This document shows, piece by piece, positions 1 to 8,375 of a stretch of DNA of 64,000 nt. Position 1 is the stretch's first letter, and each line of letters starts with the position of its first letter. Origin of the DNA: Paenibacillus dendritiformis (GTDB lineage: Bacteria > Bacillota > Bacilli > Paenibacillales > Paenibacillaceae); NCBI RefSeq assembly GCF_945605565.1, contig NZ_OX216966.1:1415001-1479000 (forward strand), given 5' to 3'. The notes under the pieces are model-generated. The model did not search any database and was not told where the DNA came from. It saw nothing but the letters and a program-made list of their open reading frames with translations. A program made the translations under genes and the position numbers.

Positions 1-237
1 TTGGGCGTTCAGGCTCCGGCTACAAGCTGGGGACTGATGCTCAGCAACGCCCAGCAGTTCATGCTGGTCGATCCGCTGCAAGCGCTTTATCCGGGATTGT
101 GCATCTTTATTGTCGTGTTGGCGGTGAACTTTATCGGAGACGGTATCCGGGATGCGTTCGACCCGCGCAAGAAAGTGAAAATTCCACGGAGGAGGCTGCG
201 GAAATGGCAGGAAAACTTCTTGAAGTCCAAAATCTGA
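1..237 (+). CDS. Peptide ABC transporter permease, C-terminal fragment (DppC/OppC type)
   Basis: This is the tail of an inner-membrane permease of a Dpp/Opp dipeptide or oligopeptide importer; the rest lies upstream of the window. The visible residues contain the conserved end of the family: a WGLML segment, a last membrane helix (YPGLCIFIVVLAVNFIGDGI) and then the typical LRDAFDP-like motif, here IRDAFDPRKK. Its stop overlaps the start of the following ATPase gene by 34 bases, which indicates translational coupling in one operon. The true start is not in the window; the TTG at base 1 is only the sequence edge. Substrate cannot be told from this fragment. Confidence 0.85.
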   Translation: MGVQAPATSWGLMLSNAQQFMLVDPLQALYPGLCIFIVVLAVNFIGDGIRDAFDPRKKVKIPRRRLRKWQENFLKSKI

Positions 238-1226
238 CGGCAGGCTTTGTAACGGAGCAAGGCATTGCCAAAGCGACCGACCGGATTTCACTTAGCGTGG
301 AAAAAGGCAAGACCCTCTGTATTGTAGGCGAATCCGGCAGCGGCAAGAGCGTGGCGTCACTTTCCATTATGCGGTTGATTGATTATGCAGGGGGCGCTCT
401 CTTTGAAGGCAGCATCAGCTTCACTGGCGAAGAACTGACATCGAAGGCCCAGAAAGAGATGATCCGAATTCGCGGCAATCGGATCGCGATGATCTTCCAA
501 GATCCGATGTCGGCGCTGAACCCTGTATTCACGATCGGGGATCAGATCGCCGAGAGCTTGCAGCTTCATCAGGAGATAAGCCGGGGCGAGGCATGGAAGC
601 AAGCGGTCGCTATGCTTCGCATGGTCGGCATCCCCGATCCCGAGATCCGGGCCAAGCAATATCCGCATGAGATGTCAGGCGGCATGCGGCAGCGGGTCGT
701 GATCGCCATGGCTCTCGTGTGCAAGCCCGAGCTGCTCATTGCCGATGAGCCGACAACCGCATTGGATGTCACCGTCCAGGCCCAGATCCTAGATCTGCTG
801 CGGCGATTGCAGGGCGAGCTGGGCATGGCTATCGTGCTGATTACGCATGATATGGGCGTCGCTGCGGAGATGGCGGATCGTGTCGCTGTCATGTATGCCG
901 GCAAGATCGTCGAGGAAGGCAGTGTAGAGGAAATCTTCGATCATCCTTCCCATCCGTATACGATCGGGCTGTTGCGGTCGATTCCGGGCTTGGAGGGGGC
1001 GAGAGGCGGGGAATTATATACGATTCCGGGGACGATTCCGAGCATTCATCAGCTGCCTGCGGGCTGCCGCTTCCACCCGAGGTGCGCGAAGGCGGAGGAG
1101 AAGTGCCGGCATAGCGAGCCTTCCCTAAGCGAATTTCGGCCAGAGCATCAAGTGGCTTGCTGGATATATGAATCCGGAAGGACGGCAGGCACAGATGACA
1201 GAAAGTCTGAGGTGAACCGCGCATGA
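204..1226 (+). CDS. dppD: Peptide ABC transporter ATP-binding protein (DppD/OppD type)
   Basis: ATPase subunit powering peptide import, one half of the heterodimer with the next gene. The 340-residue product shows Walker A (GESGSGKS), Q-loop ([10 protein letters not shown]), signature (MSGGMRQRV), Walker B ([14 protein letters not shown]) and the switch His (ITHDMG). The C-terminal oligopeptide-transporter extension carries the Cys-rich motif [10 protein letters not shown] with a second Cys pair. The ATG at 204 was chosen because a GGAGGAGG sequence lies 8 bases upstream and the protein then begins [12 protein letters not shown], normal for the family; the longer open frame reads through the permease end. 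Dpp versus Opp naming is uncertain. Confidence 0.93.
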   Translation: MAGKLLEVQNLTAGFVTEQGIAKATDRISLSVEKGKTLCIVGESGSGKSVASLSIMRLIDYAGGALFEGSISFTGEELTSKAQKEMIRIRGNRIAMIFQDPMSALNPVFTIGDQIAESLQLHQEISRGEAWKQAVAMLRMVGIPDPEIRAKQYPHEMSGGMRQRVVIAMALVCKPELLIADEPTTALDVTVQAQILDLLRRLQGELGMAIVLITHDMGVAAEMADRVAVMYAGKIVEEGSVEEIFDHPSHPYTIGLLRSIPGLEGARGGELYTIPGTIPSIHQLPAGCRFHPRCAKAEEKCRHSEPSLSEFRPEHQVACWIYESGRTAGTDDRKSEVNRA

Positions 1227-2221
1227 CACGAGAACCGCTTATCGATATTCGCCACCTGAAAAAGTATTTCCCGATCAAGACCGGGCTGTTCAATCGGGTC
1301 GCCGGCCACGTGAAGGCGGTAGATGATGTTACGTTCCACATTTACAAGGGGGAAACGTTCGGACTCGTTGGCGAATCGGGCTGCGGCAAATCGACCTTGG
1401 GCCGCGCGATTCTCCAACTGCAGAAGCCGAGCGGAGGCGAGGTGTATTTTGACGGGAAGCCGGTGCAGCAGATGACATCGCAGCAGCTGCGGCGGATGCG
1501 GCAGGAGATGCAGATTATCTTTCAAGATCCGTTCGGCTCCTTGAACCCCCGCTTTCATATCCGGGATATTATCGGAGAGCCGCTGCGTGTTCATCAGAAG
1601 GCATCCACCAAGGAGATCGACAGACGTGTCGTTGAATTGATGGAACTGGTCGGCCTCGATGCCTCCAGACGCAACCGGTATCCGCATGAATTCTCCGGCG
1701 GACAGCGCCAGCGGATCGGCATCGCCAGAGCGATCGCGCTCCATCCGCGATTCATCGTAGCGGATGAAGCCGTCTCGGCGCTGGATGTGTCGGTTCAGTC
1801 GCAGGTGCTGAACTTGTTAATGAAGCTGCAGCAGGAGCTGGGCCTGACGTTCCTCTTTATCGCGCATGGCCTCAATGTGGTGCGCCACATCTCCGATCGC
1901 ATCGGCGTCATGTATCTGGGCAAATTGGTCGAGGTGGCCCGTACGGAAGAGCTGTTCGCCAATCCGATGCACCCGTATACGGCAGCGCTTCTCTCCGCCA
2001 TCCCCAGGCCGACGCCGCACCGGAAGGCAGAGCGAATCGTGCTGCAGGGCGATGTGCCGTCGCCGGCCAATCCGCCATCCGGCTGCCGCTTCCACCCGCG
2101 CTGTCCTTATGCGCAGGCCAAGTGCCGGGACATCTCGCCTGAGCTTCAGGAGGTTACGCCCGGCCGGCAAGTCGCCTGTCATTTCCCGCTGGATATTGCG
2201 CAGTCGGCGGTGATGGTATAG
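1223..2221 (+). CDS. dppF: Peptide ABC transporter ATP-binding protein (DppF/OppF type)
   Basis: Second ATPase of the peptide importer, 332 residues, overlapping the previous gene by ATGA and therefore co-translated. Visible motifs are Walker A (GESGCGKST), [11 protein letters not shown], signature ([10 protein letters not shown]), Walker B with the family-typical change ([14 protein letters not shown]) and the C-terminal [12 protein letters not shown]ys motif seen in OppF/DppF proteins. The partner ATPase and permease lie directly upstream, and no solute-binding protein is present in the window. One residue is unusual: the switch motif reads [10 protein letters not shown] where IAHDLSVVRH is usual, so the D-loop-adjacent Asp is Gly here. 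Confidence 0.93.
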   Translation: MTREPLIDIRHLKKYFPIKTGLFNRVAGHVKAVDDVTFHIYKGETFGLVGESGCGKSTLGRAILQLQKPSGGEVYFDGKPVQQMTSQQLRRMRQEMQIIFQDPFGSLNPRFHIRDIIGEPLRVHQKASTKEIDRRVVELMELVGLDASRRNRYPHEFSGGQRQRIGIARAIALHPRFIVADEAVSALDVSVQSQVLNLLMKLQQELGLTFLFIAHGLNVVRHISDRIGVMYLGKLVEVARTEELFANPMHPYTAALLSAIPRPTPHRKAERIVLQGDVPSPANPPSGCRFHPRCPYAQAKCRDISPELQEVTPGRQVACHFPLDIAQSAVMV

Positions 2222-2245
2222 GGGAGCACGGGTATCATCAAGGCC

Positions 2246-2276
2246 GAAGCGGTTTTGCCAACAATGCTTCTTTTTT
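2246..2276 (+). terminator. Probable intrinsic terminator of the peptide transporter operon
   Basis: A short stem GAAGC/GCTTC (2246-2250 with 2266-2270) with a possible inner GG/CC pair is followed by six T residues (2271-2276), 25 bases after the dppF stop. A second perfect 8-bp hairpin (GCCGCAAG/CTTGCGGC) follows just downstream at 2277-2306 without a T-run. The stem is short, so this is a moderate call. Confidence 0.45.
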
Positions 2277-2318
2277 GCCGCAAGCGAATCTCTATTTCCT
2301 TGCGGCGGGAGAGAGGCA

Positions 2319-3164
2319 TTATTTCTTTCGCGCCCCAGGCAGCGCTCTCCATATGAACAGGGCGGCGAGACACCAGATCAGCAGCGTGACGGCGCCGGAT
2401 TCTCCGGCAATATACGTCCAGCCGCTCTGCTTGTGATAGAACAGGACCTCGAGCCAGTAGCGGCTGTGGTTGATGACGGTATGAATCAGGACGGCGGGCC
2501 ATATACTGCCGCTTGCGCAGCGAACCCATCCCATGACGATCGACAGCGGAAAAATCATGGCCGTGAACAGCGCGATCGTGATGAGCGGCATGCCGTCGTC
2601 ATTATACCCGTTCAAGTAGAACGGATAATGGAATACGGCCCAGACGGCGGCCGTGATCAGAATCGCTTTTCTCACGCCCAGCGCTTCGGTCAGCTTCGGC
2701 TGCAAATAGCCGCGCCAGCCGATCTCCTCGCTGAAGGCGAACAACAGCGTCATCAAAATAAACAGGTTCGGCTTGAACAGGTTCAGGGTCACGAGCTGAA
2801 TATAGGCCGCTACCGTCATTCCGCCCCCTAGCTCCTGCGCCGCCGGCAAAGCAACATAGCCGAGCGCCCAGGCGGCGGCGAAGCCCGCGGCCACAGGCAG
2901 GCCGGCGAGCAGGGCCACGATGTACCAGCGCGGCTTCCCGAGTCTCGTTATGCCTGTTCCTCGCAGCGTGTCCTTCCGCCCGGGCCGGAGCAGAAGCAGG
3001 AGCAGCACGGCAATCAGCGGCGTCGCTTGACTGATGCCGATCAGCTCCATCCTGCCGCTCAGATTGGCGGCAAGTGTCAAGCCGAGCACGAGAGCGATGT
3101 ATAGTCCGGCTTCTTTTTTCCATGGTGAACGATCCGTTGCTGTTGAACTTGAGATCAAAATCAT
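2319..3164 (-). CDS. CPBP-family intramembrane metalloprotease
   Basis: Polytopic membrane protein of 281 residues of the CPBP (CAAX protease / bacteriocin-processing, 'Abi') family. About seven or eight hydrophobic helices are visible. The diagnostic motifs are all there: EEIGWRGYL (Glu-Glu and Arg), FHYPFY (His) and LIHTVINHS (His and Asn). Members cleave prenylated or signal-like peptides, or provide bacteriocin self-protection, but the substrate here is unknown. The ATG at 3164 is preceded by GAGGAAGG. It is transcribed divergently from the two-component system, across about 135 bases. Confidence 0.85.
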   Translation of the reverse strand: MILISSSTATDRSPWKKEAGLYIALVLGLTLAANLSGRMELIGISQATPLIAVLLLLLLRPGRKDTLRGTGITRLGKPRWYIVALLAGLPVAAGFAAAWALGYVALPAAQELGGGMTVAAYIQLVTLNLFKPNLFILMTLLFAFSEEIGWRGYLQPKLTEALGVRKAILITAAVWAVFHYPFYLNGYNDDGMPLITIALFTAMIFPLSIVMGWVRCASGSIWPAVLIHTVINHSRYWLEVLFYHKQSGWTYIAGESGAVTLLIWCLAALFIWRALPGARKK

Positions 3165-3299
3165 CCTTCCCTTCCTCGCTAGTCGCGCTCAGTGTACACC
3201 GCAATTCTCAAGAATGTATAAAGAAGCGCGGATTTGCCCGATGGAAGAAGGTTGGATTACACTGAATAGCGGAGATCATGGGGCGGAGGAGATGGAAGG

Positions 3300-4001
3300 A
3301 TGACGATGTCGAGTGTGACCATTTTGCTCGTCGATGACGAAGAGGAGATGACCGTGTTCGTGCAGGATGCCCTGGAGGATGCGGGCTATACGGTGATGAC
3401 GGCTTACAGCGCAGAGCAGGCGGATCGGATAATCCGCAGGCAGACGCCGGACTTGATTGTGCTGGACGTCATGATGCCGGGAACGGACGGGTTTCAATTT
3501 TGCAAGCAGGTGCGGGATGCGGTAGCGTGTCCGATCGTCTTCGTCAGCGCCAGGGTGAGCGAGGCGGATCGGATCTACGGCTTGGCGGCAGGAGGCGATG
3601 ATTATCTCGTGAAGCCGTTCAGCTTGCGGGAGCTGATGGCGCGCATTGAAGCGCATCTTCGCCGGGAACGCCGCAGTTCGCAGCGCAAGGACCACGGCTT
3701 GCTGAGGTACGGCCCTTTTACCGTCAATATCGGGGGGCATGAGCTGACCTGCCATGGGAAGGCGCTGGCGCTCACGAGCCGAGAGTTCGCTATCGTGGAG
3801 CTGCTTGCGATGCATCCGGGCCAAGTCTTTGCACGAGAGCATATTTATGAGCAGGTATGGGGACTGGATGCGGTCGGCGATGATGCGACGGTGACCGAGC
3901 ATGTGAAAAATATCCGCGCCAAAATGGCAGCGGCCGCACCCGGCTCCCGCTGGATCGAAACGGTATGGGGCATCGGGTACAAGTGGAAGGATAGCCAATG
4001 A
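3300..4001 (+). CDS. OmpR/PhoB-family response regulator
   Basis: DNA-binding response regulator, 233 residues. The receiver domain (about 6-120) has the acidic pair D12-D13, the phospho-acceptor D56 in LIVLDVMMPG and the Lys in LVKPF; the winged-helix domain (about 135-230) includes LTSREFAIVELL and the closing ETVWGIGYKW. GGAGGA lies 9 bases before the ATG. It overlaps the next gene, its cognate histidine kinase, by ATGA. Targets are not known; a GNAT gene follows the kinase and a divergent membrane protease precedes the pair, either of which could be in the regulon. Confidence 0.95.
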   Translation: MTMSSVTILLVDDEEEMTVFVQDALEDAGYTVMTAYSAEQADRIIRRQTPDLIVLDVMMPGTDGFQFCKQVRDAVACPIVFVSARVSEADRIYGLAAGGDDYLVKPFSLRELMARIEAHLRRERRSSQRKDHGLLRYGPFTVNIGGHELTCHGKALALTSREFAIVELLAMHPGQVFAREHIYEQVWGLDAVGDDATVTEHVKNIRAKMAAAAPGSRWIETVWGIGYKWKDSQ

Positions 4002-5437
4002 AGATCTATCCGTTCAAGCGCCAGTTTATCGTTTATTTTTGTTGCGTTATCGGGTTCAGCCTGCTTGTGTCGGCGATGGTATGGGGCGGGTTCCTGTGGA
4101 TGCTGAACCAGGGGAAGCTGGACTGGCTTCGGCCCGCCAATCATTATGAGAAAAAAGTCCCGTCGATTCAGAGGATGGTGGAGGAGGAAGGGGAGCGTCT
4201 GCTGCAAAAGCAGGGAGCAACGGCCATGGAACGGCTTATCGATGAGAACGGCATGTCCTATGCCGTCGTGGATCGCCATGGCCATTACCTCTATGGCACG
4301 CTGACCAATCCGCAGATTGACGGGCGCCGGGAGTTGATTCGGCTGCTTAACTCCACCAGCACGCAGAAGCTCGGGCAGGTGCACACGGTCATGCCGATTA
4401 TCGACAAGACAGGAGGAGTCGAGGGCGCCGTTATTGTCGCGTATATCTTGAAGGCGGGCGTCTCGCCGCATGCGAAAAATTCATTTGCGGCCGTTATCAT
4501 CCTTATGGTGCTGGTCATGCCCTTCATCATTGTTATTCTGTTCACCTGGCTGTTCGGGAGAAGATTCGGGCGCAAGCTGAACCAGCCGATTCAAGCGCTG
4601 ATTGAGGGAACGAGGAGGGTGCAGAGGCGCGATCTGGACTTCAGCTTCTCGTATGAAGGCACCTCCGAGATCGCGCAGCTCATGAAGGCCTTCGACGAGA
4701 TGCGGCGGGAGCTCTCCTTGTCCCTGCAGCGCGAATGGAGGCTCGAGCAGGAGCGGCGGGACATGGTGGCGGCGCTGGCGCATGATCTGCGCACGCCGCT
4801 CGCGATCGTGCAGGGGCATGTCGAAGGATTGCTGGAAGGTGGGATGAAGAACCCGGATCGGTTGGAGCGCTACTTGCGGACCATCGATAAAAATACGAAG
4901 CGCGCGGCTCGTCTCGTGCAAGACATGAATAGGGTAGCCGAGATGGAAGTGCCTCAATTCCGGCTGAATTTCCAAGAGGTGAATGTGAAAGTTTTCGTAG
5001 AAGAGAAGGCTTCCGATATTGAGCGATTATGCGAGGAACGGAACATTGAATTTCGCTGCAGCCTGGCCGGGAAAGCAGAGCATCAGGGCGCAATGCTGGA
5101 TGCGGATAAATTATCGGAGCTGCTGGACAATGTGGTGTCCAACAGCTTGCGCTATACGCCCCCGGGCGGGGCGATCGTCTGGACAACGGAATGCGCGCAA
5201 GACGATGTCACCCTGACGGTAACGGACACCGGCCCCGGATTCCCGCCCGATATGATGAAGGCGGTGTTCGACAAGTTCGTGCAGGGGGATCCGTCGCGCT
5301 CGCGCAATAAGGGCCATGCAGGACTCGGCCTGTACATGGCGAAGTTGATTGTGGAGAAGCATGGGGGCCATATCGATGCCTCCAACCGGCCGGAAGGAGG
5401 CGCTTGCGTGACGGTAACGCTGCCTCGGTCGGGATAG
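3998..5437 (+). CDS. Membrane sensor histidine kinase
   Basis: Sensor kinase partner of the preceding regulator, 479 residues. It has a first membrane helix at about 10-35, an extracytoplasmic sensor region of about 125 residues, a second helix at about 162-187, a HAMP linker to about 245, and a HisKA dimerisation helix with the phospho-accepting H262 in ALAHDLRTPL. The ATPase domain shows an N box (LLDNVVSNSLRYTP), G1 (DTGPGFP) and G2 (GHAGLGLYMAK). The layout is that of BaeS/CssS-like envelope sensors. The signal is unknown. The start overlaps the regulator stop, so the two are translationally coupled. Confidence 0.95.
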   Translation: MKIYPFKRQFIVYFCCVIGFSLLVSAMVWGGFLWMLNQGKLDWLRPANHYEKKVPSIQRMVEEEGERLLQKQGATAMERLIDENGMSYAVVDRHGHYLYGTLTNPQIDGRRELIRLLNSTSTQKLGQVHTVMPIIDKTGGVEGAVIVAYILKAGVSPHAKNSFAAVIILMVLVMPFIIVILFTWLFGRRFGRKLNQPIQALIEGTRRVQRRDLDFSFSYEGTSEIAQLMKAFDEMRRELSLSLQREWRLEQERRDMVAALAHDLRTPLAIVQGHVEGLLEGGMKNPDRLERYLRTIDKNTKRAARLVQDMNRVAEMEVPQFRLNFQEVNVKVFVEEKASDIERLCEERNIEFRCSLAGKAEHQGAMLDADKLSELLDNVVSNSLRYTPPGGAIVWTTECAQDDVTLTVTDTGPGFPPDMMKAVFDKFVQGDPSRSRNKGHAGLGLYMAKLIVEKHGGHIDASNRPEGGACVTVTLPRSG

Positions 5438-5501
5438 GAGGAGCATGTACTTTGCTCGCGAACAGGCGATACGGCATTTTTTTCGGAAAGGATGAAGGTG
5501 T

Positions 5502-6371
5502 ATGACGATGTGCGGTACCGCAGTTCGATTGGTGGAACTGCATCAGGAGGATATTCCCGGCCTGATCGCTCTATCCGATTCCGTCGGATGGGACTATGAC
5601 GAGCCCGAGCTCGTGACGATCCTGTCGGCCGGGCGGGTGTTCGGCCACAAGACGGAGCAGGGAAGCCTCGTCTCCAGCTCGGCTGTGCTGCCTTATGGGG
5701 ACAAGCTGGCTTCCATTGGCATGGTCATTGTTCATCCGGCGTATCAGGGGCAAGGTCTGGGCAAAGCAGCGGTTCAGGCTTGTACGGGCGCGGTTAGCGA
5801 ACAAACCGCCGTCATGCTGATTGCAACGAAGGAAGGCGAGCCGCTCTATGCGAAGCTGGGGTTCGGTGCCGTGACATGCGTGCATAAAATGGTGGCCGAG
5901 CGTTATTCAGAGGAGCTCCCTGTCCATGAAGCGGAACAATACGAGATCGAGCCATTCGATGGGACGTGCCTGGACCAAGTTCATAGGCTTGATCGAATGG
6001 CGGTAGGCGCAGAGCGGCAGACTTTTCTCCATTCGCGAATCCGGCAAGCGAGGCAATGCGTGGTGCTGCGGGATAAAGCGAAGCAGATTGCAGGATATGG
6101 CCTAGCCGTGGCCGGACCGGTCCACTTGGTTCTCGGTCCCATTATTGCGCCGAATCCCGAAGCTGCGGCCTGTCTCATCCATCATCTGGCGGCCGGGCAT
6201 GACGGCAGGCTTCGCATCGATGTGCCGAACGAGCAGCGCGCTCTTCTTCCTTACTTGCGGCAATGCGGCTTCGAACGGGCCACCCGGCCTCCTGTCATGT
6301 TCCTCCGTGGGCGGAATGTGCCAGAGCGGAACGGCACCTTGTATGGCATCGCTGCCCAAATTTTCGGGTGA
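5502..6371 (+). CDS. GNAT-family N-acetyltransferase, tandem domain
   Basis: Cytoplasmic protein of 289 residues. The N-terminal half (about 8-140) is a GNAT fold with the acetyl-CoA loop YQGQGLGKAA after a typical beta-4 strand (ASIGMVIVHPAY) and the late motif LYAKLGFGAV. The C-terminal half looks like a second, divergent acetyltransferase-like domain ending LPYLRQCGFERATRPPVMFLRG, without an obvious acetyl-CoA loop. The substrate cannot be predicted. AAGGATGAAGGTG precedes the ATG. It lies 65 bases after the kinase and is closed by a strong terminator, so it may be co-transcribed with the two-component genes. Confidence 0.85.
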   Translation: MTMCGTAVRLVELHQEDIPGLIALSDSVGWDYDEPELVTILSAGRVFGHKTEQGSLVSSSAVLPYGDKLASIGMVIVHPAYQGQGLGKAAVQACTGAVSEQTAVMLIATKEGEPLYAKLGFGAVTCVHKMVAERYSEELPVHEAEQYEIEPFDGTCLDQVHRLDRMAVGAERQTFLHSRIRQARQCVVLRDKAKQIAGYGLAVAGPVHLVLGPIIAPNPEAAACLIHHLAAGHDGRLRIDVPNEQRALLPYLRQCGFERATRPPVMFLRGRNVPERNGTLYGIAAQIFG

Positions 6372-6420
6372 GCCGGAATGGAGGAGATATGCGCTTCGCC
6401 GCATTATCCGCAAAATAAGG

Positions 6421-6459
6421 ACACGTCACCTGCTGCATCGGGGGGCGTGTTTTTTTTTC
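6421..6459 (+). terminator. Intrinsic terminator after the GNAT gene
   Basis: A 10-bp stem ACACGTCACC/GGGGGCGTGT (one mismatch, one G-T pair) with a 10-base loop is followed by nine to ten T residues. It separates the GNAT gene from the MarR promoter a few bases downstream. Confidence 0.75.
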
Positions 6460-6470
6460 TAGTCAGGGGG

Positions 6471-6499
6471 TTGACGATCTGCTGAAAAAGGGGTACGAT
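6471..6499 (+). promoter_or_regulatory. Sigma-A type promoter of the marR-MFS operon
   Basis: TTGACG (6471-6476) and TACGAT (6494-6499) are separated by 17 bases. The predicted start of transcription falls inside or next to the first palindromic operator. Confidence 0.65.
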
Positions 6500-6508
6500 G
6501 CCAATATA

Positions 6509-6588
6509 GTTTCCTAGGAAACGATAATGTGATCACTTCTTATCTGATTAAGTCTTTTATTTTGGGAATATTGTTTCATATGAAACAA
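6509..6588 (+). promoter_or_regulatory. Twin palindromic operators, probable MarR binding sites
   Basis: Two perfect palindromes share the arms GTTTC/GAAAC: GTTTCCTAGGAAAC at 6509-6522 and TTGTTTCATATGAAACAA at 6571-6588. Their centres are 64 bases apart, about six helical turns, so a dimer on each would face the same side of the DNA. The first overlaps the predicted transcription start and the second lies just before the MarR ribosome binding site. This is the arrangement expected for autorepression by the MarR protein encoded next. Confidence 0.7.
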
Positions 6589-6610
6589 AGTAATGGGTGG
6601 TGCATGCAAC

Positions 6611-7138
6611 ATGGATAATACCGATATTGTAAAAATGCAACTTCACGAGCTCTACATGAAATTTCTGCATCAGCAGGAGCTGCAAGAACAGTTGGAAAGC
6701 GAGGCGCTCCTGGCCGAAATCCAGCATTCGTTGTCCGGAGGCGCTTCGCTCAATCTCACGGAGATCCATGTCATCTCCTGCATCGGACAGCATGAGCCGA
6801 TCAATGTGACGGCCATCGCGGAGAAGATGTCCATCAGCAAAGGAAATATCTCGAAAATTTGCAGCAAATTGCTGAAGGAAGACTGGATTCGCAAGACGCA
6901 GCTTAGCGATAACAAAAAAGAAATTTACTTTCGCTTGACGGCGGCGGGAAAGAAGGCTTTTCTGCTGCATGAGCAGCTCCATGGAAGAGCGCAGCAATTG
7001 TTCGTTCGTTTTCTCGATCGGTATGACGGGGAACAATTGAGCTTCTTGAAGCGCGTGCTGATGGACGGGATCGCGGCATTGGAAGCGGGAGAGCTTCGCA
7101 TTCGCTCCTCACAAGCGACGGGGGAGAGGGAATCATGA
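6611..7138 (+). CDS. MarR-family transcriptional regulator
   Basis: Winged-helix repressor of 175 residues. The core reads LTEIHVISCIGQHEPINVTAIAEKMSISKGNISKICSKLLKEDWIRKTQLSDNKKEIYFRLTAAGKKAF, a standard MarR helix-turn-helix and wing. The start at 6611 (MDNTDIVKM) is preferred over the ATG six codons earlier because GGGTGG lies about 10 bases upstream, whereas the earlier ATG has no Shine-Dalgarno and sits on the second palindrome. The stop overlaps the MFS gene. The likely role is repression of its own operon, relieved by a ligand that the MFS pump exports. Confidence 0.9.
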   Translation: MDNTDIVKMQLHELYMKFLHQQELQEQLESEALLAEIQHSLSGGASLNLTEIHVISCIGQHEPINVTAIAEKMSISKGNISKICSKLLKEDWIRKTQLSDNKKEIYFRLTAAGKKAFLLHEQLHGRAQQLFVRFLDRYDGEQLSFLKRVLMDGIAALEAGELRIRSSQATGERES

Positions 7139-8337
7139 TGGGAGGGAAGAATGCTCGCTCCGCGTTTTTGCTGTATCTGGTTTGTATCAGCACCTTCTTT
7201 GCCTCGCTGATGCAAAATATGTATTCGCCCATCCTTCCCCTGCTGCGGGATTCCTTCGGCGTCTCTCTTTCCATGGTCAATCTGTCCGTGTCCTTATTTA
7301 TCTTTATCGTGGCTGTAATGCAGATCGTAATCGGGTCTGTCATTGACGTGAAGGGGGCGCGGATGGTGTTGATTCCCGGCCTCGTGCTCACGATAGCGGC
7401 CAGTATCGGATGTGCGGTTACGGACGATTTTGCCGTATTTCTCGTATGCAGGGCGCTGCAAGCCTTCGGAACGGCTGCGATTCCGCTTATCGCGGCCACG
7501 ACCATCGGCCGCTTGTTCCAGGGCAGCCAGCGCGGCAGCGCGATGGGGACGTATCAGATGCTGCTGTCGGTCGCTCCTGCGGTCGCGCCGGTGCTGGGCG
7601 GATGGATCGGGGAGCGGTACAGCTACCCCGGGATTTTCTGGTTCCTCGCAGGCGTGTCTATCCTCCTGTTGGCCGCGAACGGAATCTATTTTCCGCGAGA
7701 CAAGGGGACAGATGTGAGGACGGTTCGTCTGCGCGACCTATTTGCTCAATACGCCTTGATTATGAAAAATAAATTATCGAAGGGGATTTTCGCGCTCGCT
7801 TTTCTCTATTTCTTCATTTACTTTGAAATCCTTGTGTATCTGCCTGCGCTGTTGACCGATCACTATCAGGTCAGCCTGCAAATCGTCGGTCTTCTCTATT
7901 TGCCGATGGCGCTGAGCAATATTGCGGGGACGATGATATTTAAAGCGATCCAGGCGAAGCTGCCGCACCGCGCGCTGGCGGCCGGAGGCAGTATCCTGGC
8001 TGCCGCCAGCATGCTGCTGTTCGCGGCGACCGAGTCCGTCTCCTTGATCGGCTTGTCTGCGGCTTTGGTCCTGTACGGGATATCCGGCGGCGTGCTGACG
8101 CCCTTGTTCGCCACGATGATCAGCAATGAGTTCGAATCGCAGCGGGGGAGTGCGCTGGGGCTGTTCAACTTCATTCGCTATGTCGGCATGGCGGCAGGCC
8201 CGATCGCAGGCGGATGGCTGCTCGCTTGGCTCAGCGGTACCGCCGTATTCGCCCTGTTCGGGATCTTGGTCGCAGCGGTTGCTTGGTTGGTGCTGGGGCG
8301 GCTGCGCACGGCCGATTCATTGCGGGTTGAAAAGTAG
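7135..8337 (+). CDS. MFS efflux transporter, DHA1-like
   Basis: Twelve-helix major facilitator of 400 residues. Features include the early segment QNMYSPILPLLRDSFGVSLSMVNLSVSLF, motif A remnants (GSVIDVKGARMVL) and the antiporter motif C region in helix 5 (QMLLSVAPAVAPVLGGWIGERY), which points to drug/H+ antiport rather than sugar uptake. It is translationally coupled to the MarR gene (ATGATG overlap, GGGGAGAGGG upstream), so it is probably induced by its own substrate. The substrate is unknown. A hairpin terminator lies just beyond the stop. Confidence 0.9.
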   Translation: MMGGKNARSAFLLYLVCISTFFASLMQNMYSPILPLLRDSFGVSLSMVNLSVSLFIFIVAVMQIVIGSVIDVKGARMVLIPGLVLTIAASIGCAVTDDFAVFLVCRALQAFGTAAIPLIAATTIGRLFQGSQRGSAMGTYQMLLSVAPAVAPVLGGWIGERYSYPGIFWFLAGVSILLLAANGIYFPRDKGTDVRTVRLRDLFAQYALIMKNKLSKGIFALAFLYFFIYFEILVYLPALLTDHYQVSLQIVGLLYLPMALSNIAGTMIFKAIQAKLPHRALAAGGSILAAASMLLFAATESVSLIGLSAALVLYGISGGVLTPLFATMISNEFESQRGSALGLFNFIRYVGMAAGPIAGGWLLAWLSGTAVFALFGILVAAVAWLVLGRLRTADSLRVEK

Positions 8338-8340
8338 ACG

Positions 8341-8367
8341 GAAAAAAGCCGACCTTCACGGTCGGCT
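8341..8367 (-). terminator. Intrinsic terminator, mainly for the minus-strand GH18 gene
   Basis: The perfect stem AGCCGACC/GGTCGGCT (8347-8354 with 8360-8367, loop TTCAC) is followed on the minus strand by six T residues. It lies 8 bases after the minus-strand stop and also 9 bases after the convergent MFS stop, so it may act in both directions. Confidence 0.75.
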
Positions 8368-8375
8368 GCTTCTTG

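Noticed and set aside
2277..2306. Hairpin GCCGCAAG/CTTGCGGC as a terminator of the CPBP gene
   Set aside because: The minus strand continues with A residues instead of T, so it does not fit an intrinsic terminator in that direction.
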